This document shows, one piece after another, positions 6,622-14,730 of a DNA stretch of 17,106 bases. The stretch is from Pseudobacteroides sp035370245. Its GTDB lineage: Bacteria; Bacillota; Clostridia; Acetivibrionales; DSM-2933. The translations under genes and the position numbers were made by a program. The stretch is taken from contig DAOOVO010000094.1 in the NCBI GenBank assembly GCA_035370245.1, positions 1 to 17,106 of the forward strand, given 5' to 3'. Under the pieces are notes generated by a model. It saw only the letters and a list, made by a program, of their open reading frames with translations. It had not been told where the DNA came from and searched no databases. Within the stretch, counting starts at the first letter, position 1. Each line of letters begins with the position of its first letter.

Positions 6622-7275
6622 ATGATAATTGAAAATAACAACGATTTCAATGAGGAAAAAATAAAAAGTGATGAGGCAGGTAAAAATATGCCTGTTATAA
6701 AAAATATGATCCAGTGGGTTTGCATAGTCATCCTTGCGTTGTTGATATCGCTTTTAATTAGAAGCTTTGTATTTGAGTTTGTTACAGTTGAAGGGCCTTC
6801 AATGCAAAACACCATGTTTTCAGGACAACGGCTTATAGTTTATAAACTGGGCTATGCTTTATCTTTTCCAAAAAGAGGAGATATCATTGTGTTTAAATAT
6901 AAGGAAGGAACCAATACTGTTTTGCCTTTAGCGGATAAAATACCCGTAATAAACGATATTATTCCTAAAGATGATGAAGAGGATTATATAAAAAGGGTAA
7001 TAGCAGTTCCCGGTGATAGGGTTGATATAAAGGATGGGGTTGTTTATGTTAATGGTGAAAAGCAAAGTGAACCTTACGCAATAGGAAGCACACACGTATT
7101 TTCAGAGGTTAAATTTCCCATAGAAAGTATACCCAGCGGTAAGTTGTTTGTGATGGGGGATAACAGGGAAATGAGCTCCGATTCCAGAATGATCGGACTA
7201 ATTGACATAAGCCAGGTAAAAGGAAAGGCGGTATTCAGAATTTTCCCGTTGGACCAATTGGGAAAATTGAAATAA
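6622..7275 (+). CDS. lepB: Type I signal peptidase
   Basis: This membrane serine protease (family S26) removes signal peptides from exported proteins. The 217-residue protein has a short cytoplasmic start, one membrane segment at about residues 29-50, then the catalytic domain outside the membrane. The nucleophile is Ser60 in VEGPSMQNTM and the general base is Lys124 in YIKRVIAVPGDRV. The late conserved box is MGDNREMSSDSR at about 178-189. The Ser-Lys spacing is about 24 residues longer than in B. subtilis SipS (S43/K83), from an insert around residues 95-120. The start is ATG 6622 with AAGGA at 6606-6610. lepB between rplS and rbgA is a common Clostridia order. Confidence 0.95.
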   Translation: MIIENNNDFNEEKIKSDEAGKNMPVIKNMIQWVCIVILALLISLLIRSFVFEFVTVEGPSMQNTMFSGQRLIVYKLGYALSFPKRGDIIVFKYKEGTNTVLPLADKIPVINDIIPKDDEEDYIKRVIAVPGDRVDIKDGVVYVNGEKQSEPYAIGSTHVFSEVKFPIESIPSGKLFVMGDNREMSSDSRMIGLIDISQVKGKAVFRIFPLDQLGKLK

Positions 7276-7336
7276 TTTATAAATCAATTACAAAATATAT
7301 TAAATACTATTAGTAAAAGATATTATGGAGGAAATG

Positions 7337-8311
7337 ATGAATATACAATGGTTTCCGGGGCATATGGCGAAGACCAGAAGGCTCCTTGCAGAAAACTTGA
7401 AAATGATAGATGTTGTAATAGAGCTTTTGGATGCAAGGATACCAAGAAGCAGCAAGAATCCTGAGATAGATGACATAATAAAAGGAAAGCCGAGGATAAT
7501 GGCATTTAACAAAGCGGATTTGGCAGATGACAATGTATCGAAGGAATGGCAAAAACACTTCAAATCCATGGGACATTCCTGCATATTTATCGATTCCATA
7601 AAGGGTACAGGTATTAATGAGCTTAAGAACATGGTTAATAATGCAGTCAAGGATAAGATGGACAGGCAGAAGCAAAAAGGGTATGTTTTCAGGCCTGTTA
7701 GGACCATGGTTGTGGGTGTTCCTAATGTTGGAAAATCATCCTTTATAAATAAAATTGCAGGCAAAGCCAGTGCTGTAACAGGGGATAGACCTGGAGTAAC
7801 AAGGGGAAAGCAGTGGATAAGAATAAATGAAAAGATTGAGCTTTTAGACACTCCGGGCATTTTATGGCCCAAGTTTGACGACATGGAGGTAGGCTCAAAC
7901 CTTGCTTTTACAGGTGCTATTAAAGATGATATCTATGATATAGCAGAAGTGGCTGCCGCACTTATGGAAAAACTAAAGAATATCTATCCCGAAAAATTAG
8001 CAGCAAGATATAAGTTGGAAAAGCTAGATGGCTTGGGGATTGATTTGCTTGAAAATGCGGGAAGAAAAAGAGGCTGCCTTGTTTCAGGCGGTGAGATAGA
8101 TTTGTACAGAATTGCAGCAATAGTTTTAGATGAGTTTAGAGGAGGGAAAATAGGAAGGATTTCCCTTGAAAGACCGGATGATTTACAAAAAGCCAATGAT
8201 ATGAAAGATGCTAATGATGTGAAAGATACAAATGATGATAATGATGTGAAACATACTAATGAAACTGACAGGAAAGCGGGTGTTGAAAATGGCAGCCAGG
8301 ATCAAAATTAA
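7337..8311 (+). CDS. rbgA: Ribosome biogenesis GTPase RbgA (YlqF) with a repeat-encoded acidic tail
   Basis: RbgA is a circularly permuted GTPase needed for late assembly of the 50S subunit. The 324-residue protein begins MNIQWFPGHMAKTRR, as the family does. It has motifs in permuted order: G4 NKAD (58-61), G1 GVPNVGKSS (127-135), G2 GVT (153-155) and G3 DTPG (171-174), with the helical C-terminal domain after about 185. I chose ATG 7337, 5 nt after GGAGGA (7327-7332); an ATG at 7325 precedes that site. Unusually, the last 40 residues form an Asp/Asn/Lys-rich tail (NDMKDA, NDVKDT, NDVKHT) encoded by 18-bp repeats. The gene end overlaps rnhB by 23 bp. Confidence 0.95.
   Translation: MNIQWFPGHMAKTRRLLAENLKMIDVVIELLDARIPRSSKNPEIDDIIKGKPRIMAFNKADLADDNVSKEWQKHFKSMGHSCIFIDSIKGTGINELKNMVNNAVKDKMDRQKQKGYVFRPVRTMVVGVPNVGKSSFINKIAGKASAVTGDRPGVTRGKQWIRINEKIELLDTPGILWPKFDDMEVGSNLAFTGAIKDDIYDIAEVAAALMEKLKNIYPEKLAARYKLEKLDGLGIDLLENAGRKRGCLVSGGEIDLYRIAAIVLDEFRGGKIGRISLERPDDLQKANDMKDANDVKDTNDDNDVKHTNETDRKAGVENGSQDQN
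8195..8257 (+). repeat. 18-bp tandem repeat in the 3' end of rbgA
   Basis: Units begin with AATGATRTGAAA at 8195, 8213 and 8240, each 18 bp. A 9-bp partial unit (8231-8239) sits before the third, and a further AATGA follows at 8258. They encode Asn-Asp-Met/Val-Lys-Asp/His-Ala/Thr. The 18-bp period keeps the frame, so copy number can change without breaking rbgA. Confidence 0.8.
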
Positions 8312-9062
8312 GGATATAGAGCTTTCAATTAAAGAACTTGAACCTCAGGAAGCACTTGACAAACTATATAAAATAAGGGAAGAAACAGGATTATCCCTTG
8401 ATAAGCTTATCGCTAAATACACTAAAAAGAAAGATGCATTGGATAAGGAAAAGGCAAGATATGATAAAATGTGTGTTTACGAGAAAGAGGCAAGAAAAGA
8501 GGGGATTGAGTTTATTGCAGGAGTTGATGAAGCAGGAAGAGGGCCATTGGCAGGGCCGGTTGTGGCAGCAGCTGTGATACTTCCTAAGGACATTTTTATT
8601 GAAGGTCTCAATGATTCTAAAAAGCTTTCACACGAGAAAAGAGAAAAACTCTACGACATAATAATAAAAAATGCATTGGCCTATGGTATTGGCATGGCGG
8701 ATGAAAAATGCATAGATGAAATAAATATATTAAACGCAACAATTAAAGCAATGGAGGATGCTATTTCAAAGCTTGTTCCTTCACCTGAGCTTATATTAAC
8801 CGATGCTGTAAAGCTCAAAAATATACCCGTTAAACAGGTGAACATCGTTCGAGGAGATAGTTTAAGCGTTTCTATTGCAGCCGCATCCGTTCTGGCAAAA
8901 GTCACCAGGGACAGGTTGATTTGCGAAATGGACAGCAAGTATCCGGAATATGGTTTTGCAAGTCATAAAGGTTATGGAACAAAGGAACACATAGAAGCTA
9001 TAAAGAAATTTGGAATTTGTCCGATACATAGAGTGAGCTTTACTAAAAATTTTGTGACTTAA
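8289..9062 (+). CDS. rnhB: Ribonuclease HII
   Basis: RNase HII cuts the RNA strand of RNA-DNA hybrids and nicks at single ribonucleotides in DNA, starting ribonucleotide excision repair. The 257-residue product fits the family (B. subtilis form about 255), including a helical N-terminal extension of about 70 residues before the catalytic core. Active-site acids are Asp80-Glu81 in GVDEAGRGPLAGP, Asp172 in LTDAVKL and Asp190 in VRGDSLSVSIAAAS; KGYGTKEH follows near the end. I prefer ATG 8289, which begins after most of the rbgA tail. An ATG at 8259 and a GTG at 8280 are in frame but have no better binding site, so the exact start is unsure. It overlaps rbgA, which suggests translational coupling. 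Confidence 0.95.
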   Translation: MAARIKIKDIELSIKELEPQEALDKLYKIREETGLSLDKLIAKYTKKKDALDKEKARYDKMCVYEKEARKEGIEFIAGVDEAGRGPLAGPVVAAAVILPKDIFIEGLNDSKKLSHEKREKLYDIIIKNALAYGIGMADEKCIDEINILNATIKAMEDAISKLVPSPELILTDAVKLKNIPVKQVNIVRGDSLSVSIAAASVLAKVTRDRLICEMDSKYPEYGFASHKGYGTKEHIEAIKKFGICPIHRVSFTKNFVT

Positions 9063-9097
9063 AGCGGTTTTCACCTGAGGTAGCAGGTGAGGCTTTT
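9061..9097 (+). terminator. Weak terminator-like hairpin after rnhB
   Basis: TCACCTG (9071-9077) pairs with CAGGTGA (9084-9090) around a 6-nt loop. AAAGC (9061-9065) could add outer pairs with GCTTT (9092-9096), and a TTTT follows. The T-run is short, so partial termination or an mRNA end-protecting stem are both possible before the next gene. Confidence 0.4.
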
Positions 9098-9124
9098 GGT
9101 CATAAACTGTACCGCAGGTGGATT

Positions 9125-10858
9125 ATGAAGATTACTCATTTTAATGATAGTATTACAATAGGTATTTCCAATATTGATGATATTGTTTCAAAGCTTGATG
9201 TTGGAGATTCGTTAAGGGCAAGAGTTGTAGGTATGACAGGCAATGAGCTTGTTCTTAAGCTGACCGACGGCTCTTTATTAAAGGCTGCCTCCATGGTTCC
9301 TCTCGATTTAAAGCAGGGACAGCTGGTGGACTTTATAGTTAAAAATAAAATTGACGGCAAGATTTTTATTGAGACGGTAAGAGACGATGTTCAAAGAACC
9401 GATACCAATAACATAAAGAACGCACTTATTTCAATGGATATCAAGCCCGATGAAAAAAGCTTGGAAATAGCAAATGCAATCAAGTTAAACAACATGCCAT
9501 TAAATAAAGACACTTTTACAAACATCGTCCAATCCTTAAAATTTTTCAAAAACATTTCTCCATTAAAAGCAGCTTTTCTAGCGGCCAATAATTTAAACAT
9601 TGATGAAAAAAATATATCTGCATTAAACTCTCTTTTGGATAATAGTACAAAAATTGGAAAGAGTATCAACAGCTTAAAAGAAATGTTTGAAAGCATGGAT
9701 GATATTGAGCTTCTCGATAAAATTGAGGCTAATCTTAAAAAAGCAGGTTTTAGTACCGAAGATAAGTATGAAAATTCTGCTTTGTCCCAAAAGGGTATTG
9801 ATAAAGCTGGCATTACTAAAGTAAATAGCGATAATAATGAAACATTGATGAAATTAAGCGGAGAAATCGCTAAAGCACAAAGTGACAGTTCTGTTAAGGC
9901 CATATTGAGTAAGTTGACCGATGAAGATATTGATGGCTTGTCCCAATTGATAAAGGGATCAAAGGAGCAGGATTTTGAAGCACTATTAAGTAAGCTCAGG
10001 GAAATAATAAATAAAAATGCATCCAATACACATGAATCGGATAAAATTATAGGCGATAAAGCCGGTACACTGCTTAAAAATGTCGCAGTAATAAATGTAA
10101 AGAATAAGGCAGTTGAGGACCTTTTTGAGGATATAAAAACTCTCTTTCAAAAAATTAAAAATACAGAAAAAAACACCAGCACAAATGAAGGAAATGATAA
10201 GGGAATAGTTTCTTCACAATCTAATATCAATGAAAATAAATCGGGGAATAATATAAGTAAAGTTTTAGATTCATTATTTGTAAGAATTGACTCTGACACA
10301 TTAAAGGATGATCTTCATGCAAAAAGCATTTATAAGGATATTAACAGCATGCTTGAAATTATAAAGGATACGGTTTCATTATCCGACAATGCCATGAAGG
10401 ATCAGATTATAAATAAAACCGACAGTATGCAAAATATGATTAGGTTTTTAAACGATATTAACAATCACAGTACATTTCTCCAAATACCTTTAAAGATTGT
10501 TGACGGGAATACCAATTGTGATATATATGTTCTTAAGAAAAATCCGGGGAAAAAGAAGATTGACCCCGATAATGCGACTGCATATATATCCCTAGATACA
10601 AACAATATCGGAAAAGTGGATACACTTATTAAAATGAGTAAAAAAAACATAAGTATAAATATGATTGTGGAAAACGATGGAATATGTAATTTTGTAAAAT
10701 CACATTACAGCATTCTGTATAAAAGTCTTAGGGAAAAGGGATATAATCTTGCGGATCTAAAATGCAGGGTTTCAAGTGAGGATGTTAACTTTATAAATGC
10801 AAGCAGTATTATCAATGAAGACGTTATTAAAAGAGGTTCAATAGATTACAAAGTATAG
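9125..10858 (+). CDS. FliK-like (YlqG type) orphan hook-length-control-related protein
   Basis: This 577-residue protein sits between rnhB and an FlhB-like gene, exactly where B. subtilis has ylqG. The first 90 residues look like a small beta-rich domain (VGDSLRARVVGMTGNELVLKLTDGS). The middle, about 90-440, is low-complexity, Lys/Asn/Ser-rich and largely helical, without signal peptide or membrane segment. Residues about 445-560 resemble the FliK C-terminal (Flg_hook) domain: FLQIPLKIVDG, NATAYISLDTNNIGKVDTLIKM, then YKSLREKGYNLADLKCRVSS. In flagella, FliK measures hook length and signals FlhB to switch export substrate. The role of this orphan form is unknown. The start ATG 9125 has GCAGGTGG at 9113-9120. 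FliK kinship is inferred from context and weak similarity. Confidence 0.75.
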   Translation: MKITHFNDSITIGISNIDDIVSKLDVGDSLRARVVGMTGNELVLKLTDGSLLKAASMVPLDLKQGQLVDFIVKNKIDGKIFIETVRDDVQRTDTNNIKNALISMDIKPDEKSLEIANAIKLNNMPLNKDTFTNIVQSLKFFKNISPLKAAFLAANNLNIDEKNISALNSLLDNSTKIGKSINSLKEMFESMDDIELLDKIEANLKKAGFSTEDKYENSALSQKGIDKAGITKVNSDNNETLMKLSGEIAKAQSDSSVKAILSKLTDEDIDGLSQLIKGSKEQDFEALLSKLREIINKNASNTHESDKIIGDKAGTLLKNVAVINVKNKAVEDLFEDIKTLFQKIKNTEKNTSTNEGNDKGIVSSQSNINENKSGNNISKVLDSLFVRIDSDTLKDDLHAKSIYKDINSMLEIIKDTVSLSDNAMKDQIINKTDSMQNMIRFLNDINNHSTFLQIPLKIVDGNTNCDIYVLKKNPGKKKIDPDNATAYISLDTNNIGKVDTLIKMSKKNISINMIVENDGICNFVKSHYSILYKSLREKGYNLADLKCRVSSEDVNFINASSIINEDVIKRGSIDYKV

Positions 10859-10877
10859 TTAATATTGTTTTTTATAA

Positions 10878-10905
10878 AACATATCAAATAAGGAACATAT
10901 CAAAT
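10878..10905 (+). repeat. Paired 12-bp direct repeat before the FlhB-like gene
   Basis: AACATATCAAAT occurs at 10878-10889 and again at 10894-10905, 16 bp apart (centre to centre), in the 67-bp gap after the FliK-like gene. It may be a slipped duplication or a pair of binding half-sites; no function can be assigned. Confidence 0.5.
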
Positions 10906-10925
10906 TATTAACCGGGAGAAAAAAT

Positions 10926-11222
10926 ATGGATAAAGAAAAGAAGAAAATAAAAGAAGCCGCCGCACTAAAGTATACACCTGGAGAGAACGCCGCACCTAAA
11001 ATTGTGGCTTTGGCTAAAGGTGATATGGCAGAAAAGATTGTTGAGAAGGCAGTAGAGAATGAAGTGCCTGTTTATGAGAATGCACAGCTGGCACATACAT
11101 TAAATGCACTTGGTATTGGGGATGAAATACCTCCCGAGCTTTATGAAGTAGTAGCCGAAATACTGGTTTTTGTAGGATCTATAGATAATGGTTATGGTGA
11201 ATTAAATGGAAAAAGAAAATAA
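10926..11222 (+). CDS. FlhB/EscU C-terminal domain-like protein (YlqH type)
   Basis: The 98-residue protein corresponds to the cytoplasmic end of FlhB, the substrate-switch subunit of the flagellar export apparatus, with no membrane part. Recognisable segments are AAALKYTPGENAAPKIVALAKG, AEKIVEKAVENEVPVYEN, LAHTLNALGIGDEIPPELY and VVAEILVFV. Full FlhB carries an NPTH self-cleavage motif just before the ALKY-like strand. Here that position reads IKEAAALKY, so the motif is absent and the protein resembles only the released fragment. It follows the FliK-like gene as in the B. subtilis ylqG-ylqH pair. The start ATG 10926 has GGGAG at 10914-10918. Function is not established. Confidence 0.88.
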   Translation: MDKEKKKIKEAAALKYTPGENAAPKIVALAKGDMAEKIVEKAVENEVPVYENAQLAHTLNALGIGDEIPPELYEVVAEILVFVGSIDNGYGELNGKRK

Positions 11223-11577
11223 TAGAAGGATTGGAAGTGCAAACGAAAAAATTGCAGCAGAATATCTTGAAGCTTGCGGTTATTCAATTATAACTTTAAA
11301 CTTCAGAGCTGGAAAGCATGGAGAAATAGATATTATTGCCCGGGAAAAGGAATATTTATGTTTTATAGAGGTTAAGTCCAGAAGTGGCCTTATATTCGGT
11401 ACTCCGGCAGAGGCTGTTGATAAGAGAAAGCAGGATAGGATAAAAAAACTTGCATATATTTACATAAATCAAAATAAACTCCATCATGAAAACATAAGAT
11501 TTGACATAGTTGAGATTATAATGGAAGATAAAAACCGAAAAGTCAGGAAAATCAATCTAATCAAGAATGCCTTTTGA
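11206..11577 (+). CDS. yraN: UPF0102 (YraN) family endonuclease-like protein
   Basis: The 123-residue protein has the PD-(D/E)xK nuclease-like fold typical of YraN proteins. Early Glu14 is in ANEKIAAEYLE, followed by GEIDII (Asp42) and FIEVKSRS (Glu55, Lys57), then FGTPAEAVDKRKQDRIKKLA. All predicted metal-site residues are present. The cellular role of this widespread family is not settled; a Holliday-junction-resolvase-like activity has been suggested from fold. It overlaps the FlhB-like gene by 17 bp, so translation is probably coupled. It ends the housekeeping block. Confidence 0.93.
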   Translation: MEKENNRRIGSANEKIAAEYLEACGYSIITLNFRAGKHGEIDIIAREKEYLCFIEVKSRSGLIFGTPAEAVDKRKQDRIKKLAYIYINQNKLHHENIRFDIVEIIMEDKNRKVRKINLIKNAF

Positions 11578-11592
11578 AAAGGGAAAGTAAAA

Positions 11593-11616
11593 AGATATAT
11601 ATTTAATATCTGTTTT
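11593..11616 (+). terminator. AT-rich hairpin after yraN, weak terminator
   Basis: AGATAT (11593-11598) pairs with ATATCT (11606-11611) around a 7-nt loop and is followed by GTTTTT. The stem is short and AT-rich, but its place after yraN and before a separate signalling gene fits an operon end. Confidence 0.4.
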
Positions 11617-11690
11617 TGCCGATATAAATATATGTATTAATGTTACTAACATAAGCTACTGCATACCTGAAAATGAGGTGAATAAATCCT

Positions 11691-13259
11691 ATGTCAAGTA
11701 ATGATATTATTATTGATAGCGAATTTATGGATTTTTTCGATGATGAAATCGATGATAAAATAATTGAAGATATAAATAAGAAATGGAAAATAATGATAAT
11801 AGATGATGATTCTGAGGTACATACTATTACAAAGCTTGTACTAAGTGATTTTGCCTTTAATAATGTCAGCATAGAATTTATTGATGCATATTCTGCAAAG
11901 GAAGCACGTGAGCTTTTAGAAAAGCATCAGGACATAGCCATTATTCTCCTCGATGTAGTTATGGAAGAGGAAGATTCCGGACTTAAGCTTGTCCGTTTTA
12001 TAAGAGAGGAATTAAAAAATTACGAAGTAAGAATAATTCTAAGAACCGGTCAACCTGGGCAAGCTCCGGAAAAGAGGGTCATTGTCGATTATGATATAAA
12101 TGATTATAAGGAGAAAACGGAGTTAACCGCCCAAAAGCTGTTCACGACTATTGTTGCATCCCTTAGGGCATATGAAAGCATACATCTTACCAATATAAAT
12201 AAAAAAGGTTTGGAGAAGGTTATAGAAGCATCATCATATCTTTTTGAAATTCAATCAATAACAAAGCTTTCTACGATTGTTCTTGAGCAAATCAACTCAA
12301 TTCTCTGCTTTTATAAAAATATACAATTAAAGGAGCAGTCCAGCTTTGTAGCGTTTAAAAAAGTCGATAACTATTATATTACTGCCGCTTCAGGTGATTT
12401 TGCCAAGAGCATTAATGTGGATATCCGCGATGTTCTTCCCGAAAGTTTATATACATCGATAATTGACGGTATTAATGATAATGGAATATTTACAATCGGT
12501 ACAAATATAATACTTCATTTTAAAAGTGTTACTGATCTTGAATATATTCTATTCTTCGATGGTGTAGATGAAGTGAGAGATTTTGATAAAAATCTTTTGG
12601 AAATTTTTAGCCATAATATTTCAAATGCTTTTGAAAATGCTGCTTTAAATATGAAATTACAGGATACACAAAAGGAAATAATTTACACACTAGGAGAGAT
12701 TGCAGAAGCAAGGTCTAAGGAAACAGGCAATCATGTAAAAAGGGTTTCGGAATTTACAAGGCTTTTGGCTTTAAAATACGGAATGTCTGAAGAAGAAGCG
12801 GAAACTATTTCTCTAGCTTCAGCAATGCATGATATAGGCAAGCTTGGCGTACCTTCAAGTATATTAAACAAGCCCGGCAAGTTGACTGAAGAAGAGTTTG
12901 AGGTTATAAAGACACATACTACAATAGGCTATGATATGCTTAAAAATTCCACAAAGGACATAATTAGGACGGCAAGTATTATTGCATATCACCATCATGA
13001 AAAGTATAACGGCAAAGGTTACCCCAACGGCCTTAAGGGTGAGGAAATCCATATATATGGCAGAATAACGGCAATTGCAGATGTGTTTGATGCTTTAGGA
13101 ACGGTCAGAATCTATAAACCTGCATGGGAATTGAACAAGATACTTGAATATTTCAGAGCTCAAAGAGGTGAGCATTTCGATCCATATTTAGTAGATTTGT
13201 TTTTTGAAAATTTAGATGAGTTCCTTTCCATTAGAGATTCTTTCAAGGATCAGACATAA
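11691..13259 (+). CDS. Response regulator with REC, DUF3369 and HD-GYP domains (predicted c-di-GMP phosphodiesterase)
   Basis: This 522-residue cytoplasmic protein has a REC receiver at about 32-155: acidic pocket DDD 38-40, phosphate acceptor Asp88 in IILLDVV, Thr119 and Lys140. A DUF3369 region follows, joined by the diagnostic RIILRTGQPGQAPE and DYDINDYKEKTELTAQKLF. The C-terminal HD-GYP domain (330-515) keeps the metal and substrate residues: His348, HD at 380-381, His409, HHH 434-436 and GYP 443-445. HD-GYP enzymes hydrolyse cyclic di-GMP, mostly to pGpG or GMP. An unusual Asp/Glu/Ile-rich leader of 30 residues precedes REC. The start ATG 11691 has GAGGTG at 11675-11680. No histidine kinase is encoded next to it, so its partner is elsewhere. 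It converges with the permease gene. Confidence 0.93.
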   Translation: MSSNDIIIDSEFMDFFDDEIDDKIIEDINKKWKIMIIDDDSEVHTITKLVLSDFAFNNVSIEFIDAYSAKEARELLEKHQDIAIILLDVVMEEEDSGLKLVRFIREELKNYEVRIILRTGQPGQAPEKRVIVDYDINDYKEKTELTAQKLFTTIVASLRAYESIHLTNINKKGLEKVIEASSYLFEIQSITKLSTIVLEQINSILCFYKNIQLKEQSSFVAFKKVDNYYITAASGDFAKSINVDIRDVLPESLYTSIIDGINDNGIFTIGTNIILHFKSVTDLEYILFFDGVDEVRDFDKNLLEIFSHNISNAFENAALNMKLQDTQKEIIYTLGEIAEARSKETGNHVKRVSEFTRLLALKYGMSEEEAETISLASAMHDIGKLGVPSSILNKPGKLTEEEFEVIKTHTTIGYDMLKNSTKDIIRTASIIAYHHHEKYNGKGYPNGLKGEEIHIYGRITAIADVFDALGTVRIYKPAWELNKILEYFRAQRGEHFDPYLVDLFFENLDEFLSIRDSFKDQT

Positions 13260-13266
13260 TTGGGTA

Positions 13267-14379
13267 TCATTGGCCGACTTCTTCAGATTCAAGTCTCTTA
13301 TCCAGAAAGTTTAGGAAAATTGACTTGAAAAGTGCCATAAAAGGAACAGAAAGGAACATGCCGATAACTCCATATAATGCTCCACCAATTGTTATGGATA
13401 TCATTATGAGTATTGGGTTTAAGCCTATTTTGCTGCCTATTATTTTAGGGGCTATAACAGAACCGTCAATCTGGCCTAATACAAGAAGGAAGATGGTGAG
13501 CCAGACAGCTTTGACAGGACTTATGAAAAGTGTAATTATTACACTTGGGATAAGACCTATCAGTGATCCGAAATAGGGAACCAGATTGAATATTCCTACA
13601 AAAAGGCTTATAAGTAATGGATAGGGCATCCCGGTAACAATACAAAAAACAAAGCATATGATACATATTACAAATGCGTCTATGATTTTACCGATAATGT
13701 ATCTGGAAAAAACATCATTTGCGGTTTTGGCAAAATTAATGAGCTTATTTCCGTTATCCCTTTTGAAAAAAACATATATTGTCTTTTTAAGGGTTGATAT
13801 TATGGCTTCCTTGTCATAGAGAAGATATATTGAAATTGTAATACTTAAAACAAGCTTTATAATTGTTGATGTAATATTTATGATGTTGCTGAAAAGATAA
13901 TTGATCAATGTAATTAAAAGACTTTGAGATTCATCTACTATCTTCTCCATATTATTTTTCAAATAGCTGCTTAAATTGTACTGATCGTCTAACAGTTTAA
14001 AGTCAGCAATCTTGGATTGAGCCCAAGCAGTTGTATCTCTAACATATTCAGCAAAATTATTATTTAACTGAGTTATGCTGTCAATAACTATTGGTGCAAG
14101 AATAGTAACTGTGAATATGATTAGGCCTGAAAAAAGTATATATATTATTGATATGCTTAAAAATCTACGTAATTTAAGCTTCTTCTCAATAAAAACCATC
14201 AAAGGGTTTAATGTATATGCTATACCAAAAGCCCAGAACAGATAACTTAGGACTGAAAGTACAAAACTTATACCGTTAATCAAATGTTCAGCATTGTCAA
14301 CAAGCTTGTAAACAACTATAGCTATTACAATTATCGGTAAATATCTCCAATAAGGTATTTTACGGTATTTGAACGACAT
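13267..14379 (-). CDS. AI-2E family transporter (PerM/YtvI-type membrane permease)
   Basis: The 370-residue protein has about eight membrane segments in the AI-2E/UPF0118 pattern. Several hydrophobic helices precede a more polar, helix-rich stretch (about 100-150), followed by four to five C-terminal helices with the conserved run GMPYPLLISLFVGIFNLVPY and SLIGLIPSVI. Members include the E. coli AI-2 exporter TqsA and Na+/H+ antiporter-like proteins, so substrate cannot be predicted. I chose ATG 14379: AAGGTG lies 6 nt upstream, whereas the GTG at 14388 is part of that site. The gene points against its neighbours, its stop only 7 bp from the stop of the HD-GYP gene. Confidence 0.92.
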   Translation of the reverse strand: MSFKYRKIPYWRYLPIIVIAIVVYKLVDNAEHLINGISFVLSVLSYLFWAFGIAYTLNPLMVFIEKKLKLRRFLSISIIYILFSGLIIFTVTILAPIVIDSITQLNNNFAEYVRDTTAWAQSKIADFKLLDDQYNLSSYLKNNMEKIVDESQSLLITLINYLFSNIINITSTIIKLVLSITISIYLLYDKEAIISTLKKTIYVFFKRDNGNKLINFAKTANDVFSRYIIGKIIDAFVICIICFVFCIVTGMPYPLLISLFVGIFNLVPYFGSLIGLIPSVIITLFISPVKAVWLTIFLLVLGQIDGSVIAPKIIGSKIGLNPILIMISITIGGALYGVIGMFLSVPFMALFKSIFLNFLDKRLESEEVGQ

Positions 14380-14431
14380 GTTATTCACCTTAATATATGA
14401 TTTATATTAAAATAGCAATACTTTTTATAGG

Positions 14432-14459
14432 ATTATATCATAAAGGAGAGTTGAGTCAA
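14432..14459 (-). promoter_or_regulatory. Sigma-A promoter for the AI-2E transporter gene
   Basis: Read on the minus strand: -35 TTGACT (14459-14454), a 16-bp spacer and -10 TATAAT (14437-14432), the latter preceded by TG, an extended -10. Start of transcription would be near 14425, about 45 nt before the ATG at 14379. Confidence 0.78.
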
Positions 14460-14670
14460 ATATGTTTTATAGATAAATACATAATTTCATAGATTTTTAT
14501 TAATATAGAGGATATTTAAATTATGATGTTGAATTATTTATATATAGGGTAAATATATAAATGTAGAGATACAAAAGTAATATTGTTTTATCGTCCTATC
14601 TTAAATGTAAACTTTCTTAAATTATCCTGATTAATTGAATTAAATTTATATAAGAATATTCCCCCCATTT
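14460..14670. other. AT-rich intergenic region between divergent genes
   Basis: This stretch lies between the permease promoter and the diguanylate cyclase gene. I see no gene, no convincing riboswitch (no c-di-GMP-I type core) and no strong plus-strand promoter. TATAAG at 14649-14654 could be a -10 box, but it lacks a good -35. Confidence 0.5.
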
Positions 14671-14671
14671 G

Positions 14672-14691
14672 AAAGGCAGGGATATTATATA
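14672..14691 (+). promoter_or_regulatory. Ribosome binding site in front of an ATA codon (possible true start of the cyclase gene)
   Basis: AAAGGCAGGGA (14672-14682) is the only good ribosome binding site before the diguanylate cyclase. It is placed 6 nt before an in-frame ATA at 14689-14691. The ATG at 14731 has none. The 14 residues between (INNKLSLKNYKNLI) are open and basic, as expected just before a first membrane helix. Confidence 0.55.
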
Positions 14692-14730
14692 AACAACAAA
14701 TTATCATTAAAAAATTATAAAAACTTAATC

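Noticed and set aside
8259..8288. Longer rnhB start at ATG 8259
   Set aside because: It lies in the rbgA repeat region without a binding site; starting at 8289 gives the usual family length.
11618..11625. GCCGATAT, similar to the flagellar sigma (SigD/FliA) -10 box, before the HD-GYP gene
   Set aside because: No TAAA-like -35 is found about 15 bp upstream, and the last base differs from consensus.
13325..13576. Plus-strand open frame of 83 codons inside the AI-2E permease gene
   Set aside because: It is antisense to a clear membrane protein gene, has no binding site, and shows no family resemblance.
14460..14700. Possible cyclic di-GMP riboswitch before the diguanylate cyclase
   Set aside because: No conserved core or paired helices of the GEMM type are visible, and the region is too AT-rich for a stable aptamer.
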